The notes: generated from the sequence alone by a model not told the origin. A stretch of 9,387 nt of DNA from an uncultured Pseudomonadota bacterium (GCA_903860085.1 CAIOPD010000168.1:1-9387); one strand, 5' to 3'; shown: positions 1 to 6,686, numbered from the stretch's first letter. A program made the numbers and translations.

Positions 1-1
1 A

Positions 2-955
2 TTACAGTCGGCGAAATTTACGCTGACAACCGCATCCGCTGATGCCAGCTTTAGGCGCTATTTCAGAGTGCATGTGGCTGATAAAACTTTGATTGCAATG
101 GATGCGCCCCCAACCCATGAGAGTTGTGCGCCGTTTGTGCAAGTAGCACAATTGTTGGCAGAGGCTGGTTTAAACGCACCCAAGGTGTTGGCGCAAGATT
201 TAGCGCAGGGCTTCTTATTGTTAAGTGATCTAGGTGACGATACTTATTTATCTAAGCTTAATGACAAAACTGCGCCAGAACTCTATAAAAATGCCACCGA
301 TGCTTTGATTAAAATGCAAGGTATAAGCGTCACTGGCGATTTGCCAAATTATGATGCAGCCATGCTGGGTCGTGAGATGCAACTTTTTCCTGACTGGTAT
401 GTTACGCAGCACTTAAAAACCACCTTAACGCCTGAGCAACAAGTTGTTTTAAATAATACCTTTAAGTTGTTGAGTGAAAGTATTTTAGCGCAAGGTCAAG
501 TGTTTGTGCACCGTGATTATCACTCCCGCAACTTAATGTTAACCGCAGAAAATAACCCAGGAATTTTGGATTTTCAAGATGCGGTGTATGGCGCGATTAG
601 CTATGACTTGGTTTCATTGTTAAAAGATGCTTATATAGGATGGGATGAAGAGCAGGTGATTGATTGGGCAGTGCGCTATTGGCAGCCAGCCAAAAAAGCA
701 GGGTTGCCAATACCAGATGATTTTTCTGAGTTTTATCGGGATTTTGAATGGATGGGTGCGCAGCGCCATATTAAGGTGCTAGGTATTTTTGCACGCTTGA
801 GCCATCGAGATGGCAAGCATAATTATCTTAATGATATGCCTATAGTCATGGCCTATTTACGCAAAGTGTGTGAGCGCTACGTGGAATTAAGACCTATGTT
901 AAGGCTGCTAAATCAATTGGAACAGTCGCAGCCGCAAGTAGGATACACATTCTAG
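2..955 (+). CDS. amgK: N-acetylmuramate/N-acetylglucosamine kinase AmgK (5' end outside window)
   Basis: This gene encodes an aminoglycoside-phosphotransferase-fold sugar kinase that phosphorylates the anomeric carbon of MurNAc (and GlcNAc) with ATP, the first step of the cytoplasmic wall-recycling shortcut. The reading frame is open from position 2, giving 317 visible residues. The GTG at 68 is not the start, because codons before it encode the family motif DASFRRYFRV (visible residues 14-23). The true start therefore lies upstream, probably about 20-25 residues away. The kinase catalytic loop HRDYHSRN is at residues 170-177 (catalytic Asp172, Asn177), and the metal-binding ILDFQD has its Asp at 190. 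The stop TAG overlaps the GTG start of murU by one base, as expected for a coupled amgK-murU pair. The identification rests on these motifs plus the murU partner. Without the neighbour only a general phosphotransferase call would be justified. Confidence 0.9.
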   Translation, partial: LQSAKFTLTTASADASFRRYFRVHVADKTLIAMDAPPTHESCAPFVQVAQLLAEAGLNAPKVLAQDLAQGFLLLSDLGDDTYLSKLNDKTAPELYKNATDALIKMQGISVTGDLPNYDAAMLGREMQLFPDWYVTQHLKTTLTPEQQVVLNNTFKLLSESILAQGQVFVHRDYHSRNLMLTAENNPGILDFQDAVYGAISYDLVSLLKDAYIGWDEEQVIDWAVRYWQPAKKAGLPIPDDFSEFYRDFEWMGAQRHIKVLGIFARLSHRDGKHNYLNDMPIVMAYLRKVCERYVELRPMLRLLNQLEQSQPQVGYTF

Positions 956-1629
956 TGCGAGCGATGATTCTAGCTGCAGGTCGCGGTGAGCGCATGCGGC
1001 CGCTTACTGATAACACCCCCAAGCCCTTGTTGACGGTTGGGGGTAAGTCTTTAATTGTCTGGCATTTGGAGCGGTTGGCTAGTGCCGGCTTTACGGAAGT
1101 GATTATTAATCACGCACATTTAGGTAGTCAAATTGAATCAGCTTTGGGTAATGGCAGTCAGTGGGGCTTAAGTGTCCAATATAGCCCTGAGCCAACGGCG
1201 CTGGAAACGGCAGGTGGCATTGCTCAGGCTTTGCCGTTATTAGGATATTCACCATTTGTTGTTGTAAACGGTGACACCTATACTGAATTTGATTTTTCTA
1301 CTATACGGCATGCCTTAGTAGCGCCGTCGTTAGCGCATTTGATTATGGCGGATAATCCGGTGCAGCATACGGAAGGTGATTTTGCGTATCAAAATGGTCA
1401 ATTGCTCGTTACTGGGGCACCAAAGTTAACTTTTTCTGGTGTCGGTGTATATCAACCTAGCTTGTTTGCTAATATTGAGCGTGGACAACCCGCGAAGCTA
1501 GCGCCTATTTTACGAGTGGCTATTGAGCAACACTTGGTAAGCGCTTCGCATTACCAAGGTGTATGGCATGATATAGGCACGCCAAAACGTTTAGCCGATT
1601 TAGATCAACAGCTAACTGCCAGAGCTTAA
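955..1629 (+). CDS. murU: N-acetylmuramate alpha-1-phosphate uridylyltransferase MurU
   Basis: This gene encodes a nucleotidyltransferase that joins MurNAc-1-phosphate (the AmgK product) to UMP from UTP, giving UDP-MurNAc. It thereby bypasses MurA/MurB, the route blocked by fosfomycin. The 224 residues match the usual length of the family. Visible motifs are the N-terminal nucleotide signature LAAGRGERMRPLT (6-18) with the downstream Lys23 of TPKPLL, ETAGG (84-88) in the base/sugar pocket, NGD (105-107) with metal-binding Asp107, and WHDIGTP (204-210) with the second acidic ligand Asp206. The GTG at 955 is chosen over the ATG at 964 because family members begin with a few residues before MILAAG and because it forms a one-base TAGTG overlap with the amgK stop. 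It acts in the cytoplasm. No terminator is visible after it. Confidence 0.92.
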   Translation: MRAMILAAGRGERMRPLTDNTPKPLLTVGGKSLIVWHLERLASAGFTEVIINHAHLGSQIESALGNGSQWGLSVQYSPEPTALETAGGIAQALPLLGYSPFVVVNGDTYTEFDFSTIRHALVAPSLAHLIMADNPVQHTEGDFAYQNGQLLVTGAPKLTFSGVGVYQPSLFANIERGQPAKLAPILRVAIEQHLVSASHYQGVWHDIGTPKRLADLDQQLTARA

Positions 1630-1713
1630 TTAATCATGCTGGCTTAGATTGAACCTTATCGGCCGTTAAGCGCCCAAAAACATTGGTAATATTATTCCCG
1701 TTCGAAACGAAAC

Positions 1714-1719
1714 AAGAGG
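1714..1719 (+). promoter_or_regulatory. Ribosome binding site of pepP
   Basis: AAGAGG lies 4 bases before the ATG at 1724 and supports that start. The 94-base gap between murU and pepP shows no convincing hairpin and no sigma-70 promoter with correct spacing, so pepP may be read from the amgK promoter upstream of the window. Confidence 0.6.
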
Positions 1720-1723
1720 CCGC

Positions 1724-3040
1724 ATGAATTTAGATATCGCAGAATTCAAGTTAAGAAGACAAAAGCTCATGGCAGCCATGGGTAATGGTGTTGCCATTAT
1801 TCCTACAGCGAACGAAGCTATACGCAACCGAGACAGTCATTATCCCTACCGTTTCGATAGTTACTTTTACTACTTAACTGGCTTCCAAGAGCCTGAGTCA
1901 GTGTTGGTGTTGGTGGCAGCTAGCATCAGCGGTCCTGCACAATCTATATTGTTTTGTCGTGACAAAGATATGGAGCGTGAAATTTGGGATGGCTTTAGAT
2001 TTGGAGCTGATGCAGCGCGTGAGAGCTTTGGTTTTGATGCAGCTTACTCTATTCATGAATTGGACGAGGTGTTATTAAAGCTCTTAGGCAATCAGCCTAA
2101 ATTATTTTTTAGCCTAGGAGAAAGTTTAACTTGGGATAATCGAGTGACGGGTTGGATCAATAATTTGCGCGCGCAGGCGCGTACAGGCGTGAGCGCGCCA
2201 GATGAAATTGTTGATGTGCGCAAAATGCTTGATGAATTACGTCTATATAAATCGCCGTTTGAGCAAGCCTTGATGCGAAAATCCGCTGTAATCGCCGCGG
2301 CGGCCCATAACCGCGCCATGCGATTTACGCAACAGAATATGATGGAGTATGAAGTTGAGGCAGAGTTTTTGCATGATTTTTATCGAAAGGGTGCGCAATC
2401 GCCAGCTTATACCAGTATCGTTGCTGGAGGCGCAAATGCGTGCACGCTTCACTACAACGCGAACAATCAGAAACTTAATGCTGGTGATTTGTTGTTAATA
2501 GACGCAGGCTGCGAGTTTGATGGATATGCTTCAGATATTACGCGTACTTTTCCGGTCAATGGTAAATTTAGCGGCGCGCAAAAAGAGGTCTATGAGCTCG
2601 TATTAGCCGCACAAGCGGCAGCCATTGCCAAAGTGAATATAGGTAGTCATTGGAATGAGCCGCACGAGGCCGCTTTGAACGTTCTGATACAAGGTTTTAT
2701 TGATTTGAAGTTATGTACAGGTACTCGCGATGCGGTGTTGGAGTCCGGCACCTATCGGCAGTTTTATATGCATAGAACTGGACATTGGTTAGGTTTAGAC
2801 GTACATGATGCAGGTGAGTATAAAGATAAGCGGAATGACTGGCGTAAGTTGGAGCTTGGTATGGCATTAACGGTGGAGCCTGGTTGTTATATTCGTCCAG
2901 CCGACAATGTGCCTGAAGCATTTTGGAATATAGGCATACGCATAGAAGATGATGTGCTGGTGACCGCCAATGGCTGTGAAGTAATAACAGCTGCTGCCGT
3001 AAAAACAGTCGCCGATATTGAAGCGTTAATGCAAAGCTAG
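1724..3040 (+). CDS. pepP: Xaa-Pro aminopeptidase (AMPP, peptidase family M24B)
   Basis: This is a cytoplasmic di-metal (typically Mn) aminopeptidase that releases the N-terminal residue from peptides with proline in second position. At 438 residues it is the usual length. The N-terminal non-catalytic AMP_N domain covers about residues 1-170, including YYLTGFQEPESV (49-60). The C-terminal pita-bread domain carries the metal ligands Asp260 (LLLIDAG), Asp271 (SDITRTFP), His354 (RTGHWLGLDVHD), Glu385 (TVEPGCY) and Glu408 (GIRIED), plus the conserved His243 and His361. These line up almost number for number with E. coli PepP. Its TAG stop is followed immediately by the ATG of ubiH. Location next to ubiH and a second hydroxylase matches the known pepP-ubiH-visC arrangement of proteobacteria, though no biochemical link to ubiquinone is established by that. 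Confidence 0.95.
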   Translation: MNLDIAEFKLRRQKLMAAMGNGVAIIPTANEAIRNRDSHYPYRFDSYFYYLTGFQEPESVLVLVAASISGPAQSILFCRDKDMEREIWDGFRFGADAARESFGFDAAYSIHELDEVLLKLLGNQPKLFFSLGESLTWDNRVTGWINNLRAQARTGVSAPDEIVDVRKMLDELRLYKSPFEQALMRKSAVIAAAAHNRAMRFTQQNMMEYEVEAEFLHDFYRKGAQSPAYTSIVAGGANACTLHYNANNQKLNAGDLLLIDAGCEFDGYASDITRTFPVNGKFSGAQKEVYELVLAAQAAAIAKVNIGSHWNEPHEAALNVLIQGFIDLKLCTGTRDAVLESGTYRQFYMHRTGHWLGLDVHDAGEYKDKRNDWRKLELGMALTVEPGCYIRPADNVPEAFWNIGIRIEDDVLVTANGCEVITAAAVKTVADIEALMQS

Positions 3041-4210
3041 ATGTCACAACCAATTATTATCATTGGTGGTGGGCCAGTAGGTGCAACCTTAGCGTTATTG
3101 CTTGTCAAGCAAGGGGTAAATGTGACCGTGCTCGAAGCGCGTAATCTTGGTGCAGCGCATAGTGAAAGCCGTGCTTTAGCTTTGTCTTTTGGCAGTCGGC
3201 GCATTTTAGAAAAACTTGGTTTGTGGGGAGCTCTAAGCACTCAAGCAACGCCCATTAATAGTATCCATGTTTCACAAAAAGGTAGTTTTGGTCGCACTCA
3301 GTTGCATGCTGGTGATTACCATCAGGAAGCATTGGGCTATGTCTTATCCTATGGCGTATTAAGCGCAGCATTAGATCGTGCAATTGCCGATGCAAAGTCT
3401 GTGAATTTTATATTTGAAGCAAGTGCCTCCAGCATTGTTTATGACGTATCGCAGGCAACGGTGACTTATACTCATGGCGGTCTAGCTCATAGCATTAGTA
3501 GCCCTTTGGTGGTGCTTGCTGATGGCGGACGTACCTTGGATGAACTGACAGGCTTGAGTCGTGAAACCAAAGAGTATGGTCATGATGCTTTAGTAACTAA
3601 AGTGCGTGCGGAGCTACCGCATCATAATGTCGCTTATGAACGCTTTACTGCCAACGGCCCGATTGCTTTATTGCCTAATGGAGGTGAGTTTGACTTTTCA
3701 TTGGTGTGGACCGGTGAAAAATCCTTTATTACGTCAATGCTCAGCTTAAGTGACGCTGACTTTTTGGAAAAATTTCATCAACAGTTTGGTGATCGTGTGG
3801 GCGATTTTTTAAGTGTTGAAAAACGTCTAAGCTTCCCCTTGAAAATGGCGCAACTAAAACCGGATGCGCAGCAATCTAAGCATTTAGTGGTGATTGGTAA
3901 CGCTGCGCAAACCATGCATCCAGTCGCGGGGCAGGGTTTTAATGTTGGGTTGCGTGATGCGGAATCTCTAGCTCAATATATTGCCAGTGCCTCTGCCGAT
4001 GAGTTAGGGTCTGCTTACATGTTGGCTAGTTACCAAGCCAGTCGCAAGTCTGATACTAAAGGCGGTTTATTTTTTACAGATTTTCTAGTCAATTTATTCT
4101 CAAATGATCTGGTTGGCCTATCCGCCTTGAGAGGCGCTAGTTTAGGGGTTTTTGACGTGATTAAGCCGGTTAAAAAGTATTTGGTTGGTAAAATGAGTTT
4201 CGGAAAATGA
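3041..4210 (+). CDS. ubiH: FAD-dependent ubiquinone biosynthesis hydroxylase UbiH
   Basis: This is a class A flavoprotein monooxygenase that hydroxylates the aromatic ring of a polyprenylphenol intermediate in ubiquinone synthesis, using O2 and NAD(P)H. Its 389 residues are normal for the family. The FAD dinucleotide fold is at the N-terminus (IIIGGGPVGA, about 6-15, followed by Glu32 at the end of the second strand). The DG motif is ADGGR (160-164). The second FAD-binding motif is GNAAQTMHPVAGQG (286-299). The form GNAAQ, rather than the GDAAH of most relatives, is typical of UbiH itself and separates it from the downstream paralogue. The ATG directly abuts the pepP stop and no clear Shine-Dalgarno precedes it, which implies re-initiation by ribosomes finishing pepP. 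The 3' end overlaps the next hydroxylase by ATGA. Regioselectivity cannot be proven from sequence alone. Confidence 0.9.
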   Translation: MSQPIIIIGGGPVGATLALLLVKQGVNVTVLEARNLGAAHSESRALALSFGSRRILEKLGLWGALSTQATPINSIHVSQKGSFGRTQLHAGDYHQEALGYVLSYGVLSAALDRAIADAKSVNFIFEASASSIVYDVSQATVTYTHGGLAHSISSPLVVLADGGRTLDELTGLSRETKEYGHDALVTKVRAELPHHNVAYERFTANGPIALLPNGGEFDFSLVWTGEKSFITSMLSLSDADFLEKFHQQFGDRVGDFLSVEKRLSFPLKMAQLKPDAQQSKHLVVIGNAAQTMHPVAGQGFNVGLRDAESLAQYIASASADELGSAYMLASYQASRKSDTKGGLFFTDFLVNLFSNDLVGLSALRGASLGVFDVIKPVKKYLVGKMSFGK

Positions 4211-5421
4211 GCCACGAAGTTGAAGTATTGTGCACAGATATCGCTATCGTCGGTGCAGGGTTAGTGGGTCTTTCTGCTGCGATTGCCTTGCATCATGCTG
4301 GATTTCTGGTGCGATTAATTGATAGTCAAAGACCATTGCAATTTGACCTTGTTGACGAAAACTGGGATAGCAGAATTTACGCCATTAGCCCTAATAATGC
4401 ACACTGGCTAGGAAGTTTGGGGGTTTGGAATTCATTAAATCCTAAGCGAATTGGCACTATGCAGGCTATGGAAATTTATGGAGATAGCGCAGCCCCCCCC
4501 TTGTTGCTGGAGGCTGAAGGTGTTCATTCAGATCAATTAGGCTTCATAGTTGAAGCACGCGCGCTGCAGCAGGCGCTGTTCCAAAGGGTGGTTGAGCTAG
4601 GCATTCCAACTATGATGGATACGAGTTGCACGGCCATTAAAAGCAGTACCAAAAAAGCTAGCTTAAGCGTGACTAGCCAGCTTCATTCGGAACAACTTAT
4701 TGAAGCCAAATTGCTTTTGGCTGCTGATGGCAGTCAATCTTGGGTACGCCAGCATGTCGGTATAACGGTGGTCAAAACTTCCTACCAGCAAGTAGCAGTG
4801 GTGGCCAACTTTAGTGTTGAGAGATCCCATGCCAATATTGCGCGACAATGGTTTTCCAGCAATGTAGATAGTGCTTTAAGCATTTTGGCATGGCTACCTT
4901 TACCAGAAAATACCATTTCTATTGTGTGGTCGGTCTCAAGTGAATTCGCCGCTAAACTTCTAGCTTTAAGCGAAGAGGAGTTTACGCACTGTGTCGCCAA
5001 GGCTGGCGGACATTGTTTAGGCAACTTTAAATTGCTGGCCAAGCCGTCAACATTCCCCTTAAGCTTGCAGAAAACGGCGGCGCTAAACCGAGACTGCGTG
5101 CTACTAGTTGGGGATGCTGCACATCAAGTTCACCCGATGGCTGGCCAAGGCGTAAATCTAGGGTTTAGGGATGTGATTGATCTAGTTAAAATCTTGACTG
5201 AGAAAAATCAATATCAAGCCATAAACGATAGTAGCGTGTTTAGAAAATATACGCGCCTAAGAAAAGCCGATATGATGCAGATGCTTTTATTAACTGACGG
5301 TCTCTATAAATTGTTTTCGAGCCAACATCCTGTGGTTAAAAAAGTAAGGAATTTTGGCTTGTCAATGGCGCAGTATTCAACCATAAAAAAAATGTTGGTG
5401 GCTATTGCTATTGCACTTTAA
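4207..5421 (+). CDS. UbiH/UbiF/VisC-family FAD-dependent hydroxylase (second ubiquinone hydroxylase)
   Basis: This 404-residue flavoprotein monooxygenase is paralogous to the preceding gene. It has the FAD fold IVGAGLVGLSAA (14-25), the DG motif AADGSQSWVR (172-181) and GDAAHQVHPMAGQGVNLGFRD (302-322). The GDAAH form and NLGFRD ending resemble UbiI (VisC) and UbiF rather than UbiH. It probably performs another ring hydroxylation (C5 or C6) in aerobic ubiquinone synthesis. Betaproteobacteria distribute these steps over UbiI, UbiF, UbiM or Coq7 differently, so I give no specific symbol. The start ATG overlaps the ubiH stop by four bases (ATGA), with a weak GGAAA just upstream, so translation is likely coupled. 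A run of eight C (4493-4500) encodes part of Ala96-Pro97-Pro98. The C-terminal tail (about 360-404) is basic and hydrophobic, fitting peripheral membrane attachment. Confidence 0.88.
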   Translation: MSHEVEVLCTDIAIVGAGLVGLSAAIALHHAGFLVRLIDSQRPLQFDLVDENWDSRIYAISPNNAHWLGSLGVWNSLNPKRIGTMQAMEIYGDSAAPPLLLEAEGVHSDQLGFIVEARALQQALFQRVVELGIPTMMDTSCTAIKSSTKKASLSVTSQLHSEQLIEAKLLLAADGSQSWVRQHVGITVVKTSYQQVAVVANFSVERSHANIARQWFSSNVDSALSILAWLPLPENTISIVWSVSSEFAAKLLALSEEEFTHCVAKAGGHCLGNFKLLAKPSTFPLSLQKTAALNRDCVLLVGDAAHQVHPMAGQGVNLGFRDVIDLVKILTEKNQYQAINDSSVFRKYTRLRKADMMQMLLLTDGLYKLFSSQHPVVKKVRNFGLSMAQYSTIKKMLVAIAIAL

Positions 5422-5455
5422 GTATATCGTAACCATTTGATTACACAATTTATAT

Positions 5456-5463
5456 AGAAGGAA
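5456..5463 (+). promoter_or_regulatory. Strong ribosome binding site of dsbC
   Basis: AGAAGGAA ends 5 bases before the ATG at 5469. It is the best Shine-Dalgarno in the 2-6188 run and contrasts with the weak sites of the two hydroxylases, suggesting dsbC is translated independently even if co-transcribed. The 47-base gap is AT-rich but has no properly spaced -35/-10 pair that I trust. Confidence 0.7.
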
Positions 5464-5468
5464 TTTGC

Positions 5469-6188
5469 ATGTTTAAACAATTAGTCGGCTTGGTCTTATA
5501 TGCTGCATTTACAACCTTAGCCATGGCTGATGAGGCTAGTGTGAAAAAAGCAGTAGAAGCGGCTTATCCAAAGTTTAAGGTTGAAAGCGTCACTAAGACC
5601 AATTATGGAGGATTGTATGAAGTGTTTATGGGTGGGCAAATCATCTATACCGATGAAAAAATGAGTTTTTTAATTGCCGAAGGACGCTTAGTTGATCCTA
5701 AATCTAAAAAAGACATTACAGGCGAGCGTCTAGAAGAACTTACAAAAATAGACTTTTCTAGTCTGCCTCTAGAGCAAGCGATTAAAGTAGTTAAAGGCAA
5801 CGGTAGTCGTAAGTTGGTCGTATTTTCTGATGTAGACTGTCCGTATTGTAAGCGTTTAGAGCAAAATGAATTAAGCAATATTAGCGATGTTACGGTGTAC
5901 ACTTTTCTTTATCCAATAGCGCAATTACACCCAGAAGCCGCGGCTAAGTCTAAGTTGATTTGGTGTGCAACAAATAAGGCGAAGGCTTGGGATGATTGGA
6001 TTTTTCATAACCAACTACCTAAAACTAGTGCTAACTGCGATGTCCCACTAGAAAGGGTAGGTGAGTTGGCGAAAACTTTGGGCGTGACAAGTACGCCTAC
6101 TTTAATATTTTCTGATGGTAAGCGCATGTTAGGTGCGCAGCCATATAAAGAAATTGAGCGGGCGCTAATAGCGGCAAATAAAAAGTAG
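5469..6188 (+). CDS. dsbC: Periplasmic thiol:disulfide interchange protein DsbC (disulfide isomerase)
   Basis: This is a periplasmic V-shaped homodimeric isomerase that reshuffles wrong disulfides and is normally kept reduced by DsbD. Its 239 residues begin with a Sec signal peptide: Lys3, a hydrophobic core (5-17) and a likely cleavage after AMA at 20 (AMA|DEA). The N-terminal dimerisation domain covers about 21-80 with YTDEKMSFLIAEGRLVD (60-76). The thioredoxin domain carries the active site DCPYCKRLE (123-131, Cys124/Cys127) and the cis-Pro loop STPT (208-211, cis-Pro210). Cys166 and Cys190 sit where E. coli DsbC has its structural disulfide. E. coli DsbC has CGYC, whereas here the dipeptide is PY, which also occurs in related enzymes. 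It is unlikely to be DsbG because of length and context. No U-tract terminator follows, so some transcripts could run into the csp unit. Confidence 0.93.
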   Translation: MFKQLVGLVLYAAFTTLAMADEASVKKAVEAAYPKFKVESVTKTNYGGLYEVFMGGQIIYTDEKMSFLIAEGRLVDPKSKKDITGERLEELTKIDFSSLPLEQAIKVVKGNGSRKLVVFSDVDCPYCKRLEQNELSNISDVTVYTFLYPIAQLHPEAAAKSKLIWCATNKAKAWDDWIFHNQLPKTSANCDVPLERVGELAKTLGVTSTPTLIFSDGKRMLGAQPYKEIERALIAANKK

Positions 6189-6255
6189 GCACAGCAGAGG
6201 TTCTTAAGGGGCAACGTAAATAAGGCTTCAGGCCAAATAGCTTTGTGTGGAATAC

Positions 6256-6284
6256 TTGACATTTATCCCTAAGCAAATTATAAA
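6256..6284 (+). promoter_or_regulatory. Sigma-70 promoter of the csp gene (P1)
   Basis: TTGACA (6256-6261, a perfect -35) is separated by exactly 17 bases from TATAAA (6279-6284, -10). This is the best sigma-70 match in the window. Transcription would start near 6291-6292, giving a leader of about 114 nt before the csp ATG at 6406. A 7-base inverted repeat is centred on the -10 box. Confidence 0.85.
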
Positions 6285-6294
6285 GTGGCTTAGG
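6268..6294 (+). promoter_or_regulatory. Inverted repeat centred on the csp -10 box (candidate operator)
   Basis: CCTAAGC (6268-6274) and GCTTAGG (6288-6294) are perfect inverted copies separated by 13 bases. The centre falls inside TATAAA and the arm centres are 20 bp apart, about two helical turns. The right arm covers the predicted start site. CTTAGGT recurs at 6386-6392 beside the Shine-Dalgarno. The geometry suits binding by a dimeric repressor, but no regulator is identified. Confidence 0.45.
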
Positions 6295-6405
6295 TGTTTG
6301 GATTCGAGTTTTTTTGCACTCAACTTTAATTAAGCGGCTGCAATCTCTATACTTGAGGCAAACTTTTTGGGGCGCCCCCTTTAGTCTTAGGTAAGGAAGT
6401 ATAAA
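6292..6405 (+). promoter_or_regulatory. Long structured 5' leader of csp
   Basis: About 114 untranslated bases precede the csp ATG. The Shine-Dalgarno is TAAGGA (6392-6397), 8 bases before the start. A GC-rich element GGGGCGCCCC (6369-6378) can form a GGGG/CCCC hairpin (6369-6372 with 6376-6379). ACTTTTT (6362-6368) can pair with AGGAAGT (6394-6400) over the Shine-Dalgarno, with two G-U pairs. Long structured leaders are characteristic of cold-shock csp mRNAs, where folding sets translation with temperature. That this one is a thermosensor is inference. Confidence 0.5.
6325..6353 (+). promoter_or_regulatory. Possible second csp promoter (P2)
   Basis: TATACT (6348-6353) is a good -10, and 17 bases upstream lies TTTAAT (6325-6330), a poor -35 with 3 of 6 matches. 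If used, it would give a leader of only about 45 nt lacking the upstream half of the long one. It is weak and unproven. Confidence 0.3.
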
Positions 6406-6609
6406 ATGGCAACAGGTACCGTAAAGTGGTTTAATGATTCTAAAGGCTTCGGCTTTATTACTCCAGATGATGGTGGTGACGATTTATTCGCCCATTTCTC
6501 TGCGATTGTAGATGCTGGTTACAAAAGTCTTAAAGAAGGTGAGCGCGTTAGCTTTGAAGTGACCGATGGTCCAAAAGGCAAGCAAGCATCAAATATTCAA
6601 AAAGCTTAA
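6406..6609 (+). CDS. CspA-family cold-shock / single-stranded nucleic acid-binding protein
   Basis: This gene encodes a 67-residue single cold-shock domain (five-stranded OB fold) that binds single-stranded RNA or DNA and melts mRNA secondary structure. RNP1 is KGFGFI (14-19) and RNP2 is DLFAHF (26-31), in which Ala replaces the Val usual in E. coli CspA (VFVHF). This is the form common in betaproteobacteria. Aromatic residues Trp8, Phe9, Phe16, Phe18, Phe28 and Phe31 line the binding face. It starts at an ATG with a good Shine-Dalgarno (TAAGGA, 8-base spacing), is preceded by its own strong promoter and ends in its own terminator, so it is monocistronic. Whether it is cold-induced or a constitutive/growth-phase family member cannot be told from the protein, but the long leader hints at post-transcriptional control. 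I give no symbol because paralogues are hard to distinguish. Confidence 0.95.
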   Translation: MATGTVKWFNDSKGFGFITPDDGGDDLFAHFSAIVDAGYKSLKEGERVSFEVTDGPKGKQASNIQKA

Positions 6610-6616
6610 GTTTTTT

Positions 6617-6644
6617 CTAGCTGAAGTACTTTCAGAACTGCTAG
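6617..6644 (+). other. Hairpin in the csp 3' UTR
   Basis: CTAGC (6617-6621) pairs with GCTAG (6640-6644), and the inner TGAA (6622-6625) with TTCA (6631-6634), making a two-part stem beginning 8 bases after the stop. No U-tract follows, so it is not a terminator. It may protect the mRNA or be part of a 3' UTR-derived RNA ending at 6716. Confidence 0.4.
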
Positions 6645-6686
6645 TACTGGTTAGATTAAATGCTTTAGAAATATAGTAGAATTTAT

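Noticed and set aside
68..70. The GTG at 68 as the amgK start.
   Set aside because: Upstream in-frame codons from position 2 encode the conserved DASFRRYFRV motif, so the gene begins before the window.
1649..1692. TTGAAC and TAATAT before pepP as a promoter.
   Set aside because: They are separated by 32 bases. The alternative TTAAGC gives 15 bases and a poor match. Neither fits sigma-70 spacing well.
2697..3053. A 118-residue open frame on the - strand.
   Set aside because: It lies entirely against pepP and its protein has no recognisable domain or ribosome binding site. It is a shadow of the real gene.
3896..3912. GNAAQ instead of GDAAH in UbiH as a possible inactivating change.
   Set aside because: UbiH of E. 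coli has the same GNAAQ form, so it is a family feature, not a defect.
6220..6232. GGC-TTCAG-GCC after dsbC as a terminator.
   Set aside because: It has only a 3-bp stem and no T-tract.
6306..6321. GAGT-T7GC-ACTC in the csp leader as an attenuator.
   Set aside because: The 4-bp stem encloses the T run rather than preceding it, so it cannot act as an intrinsic terminator.
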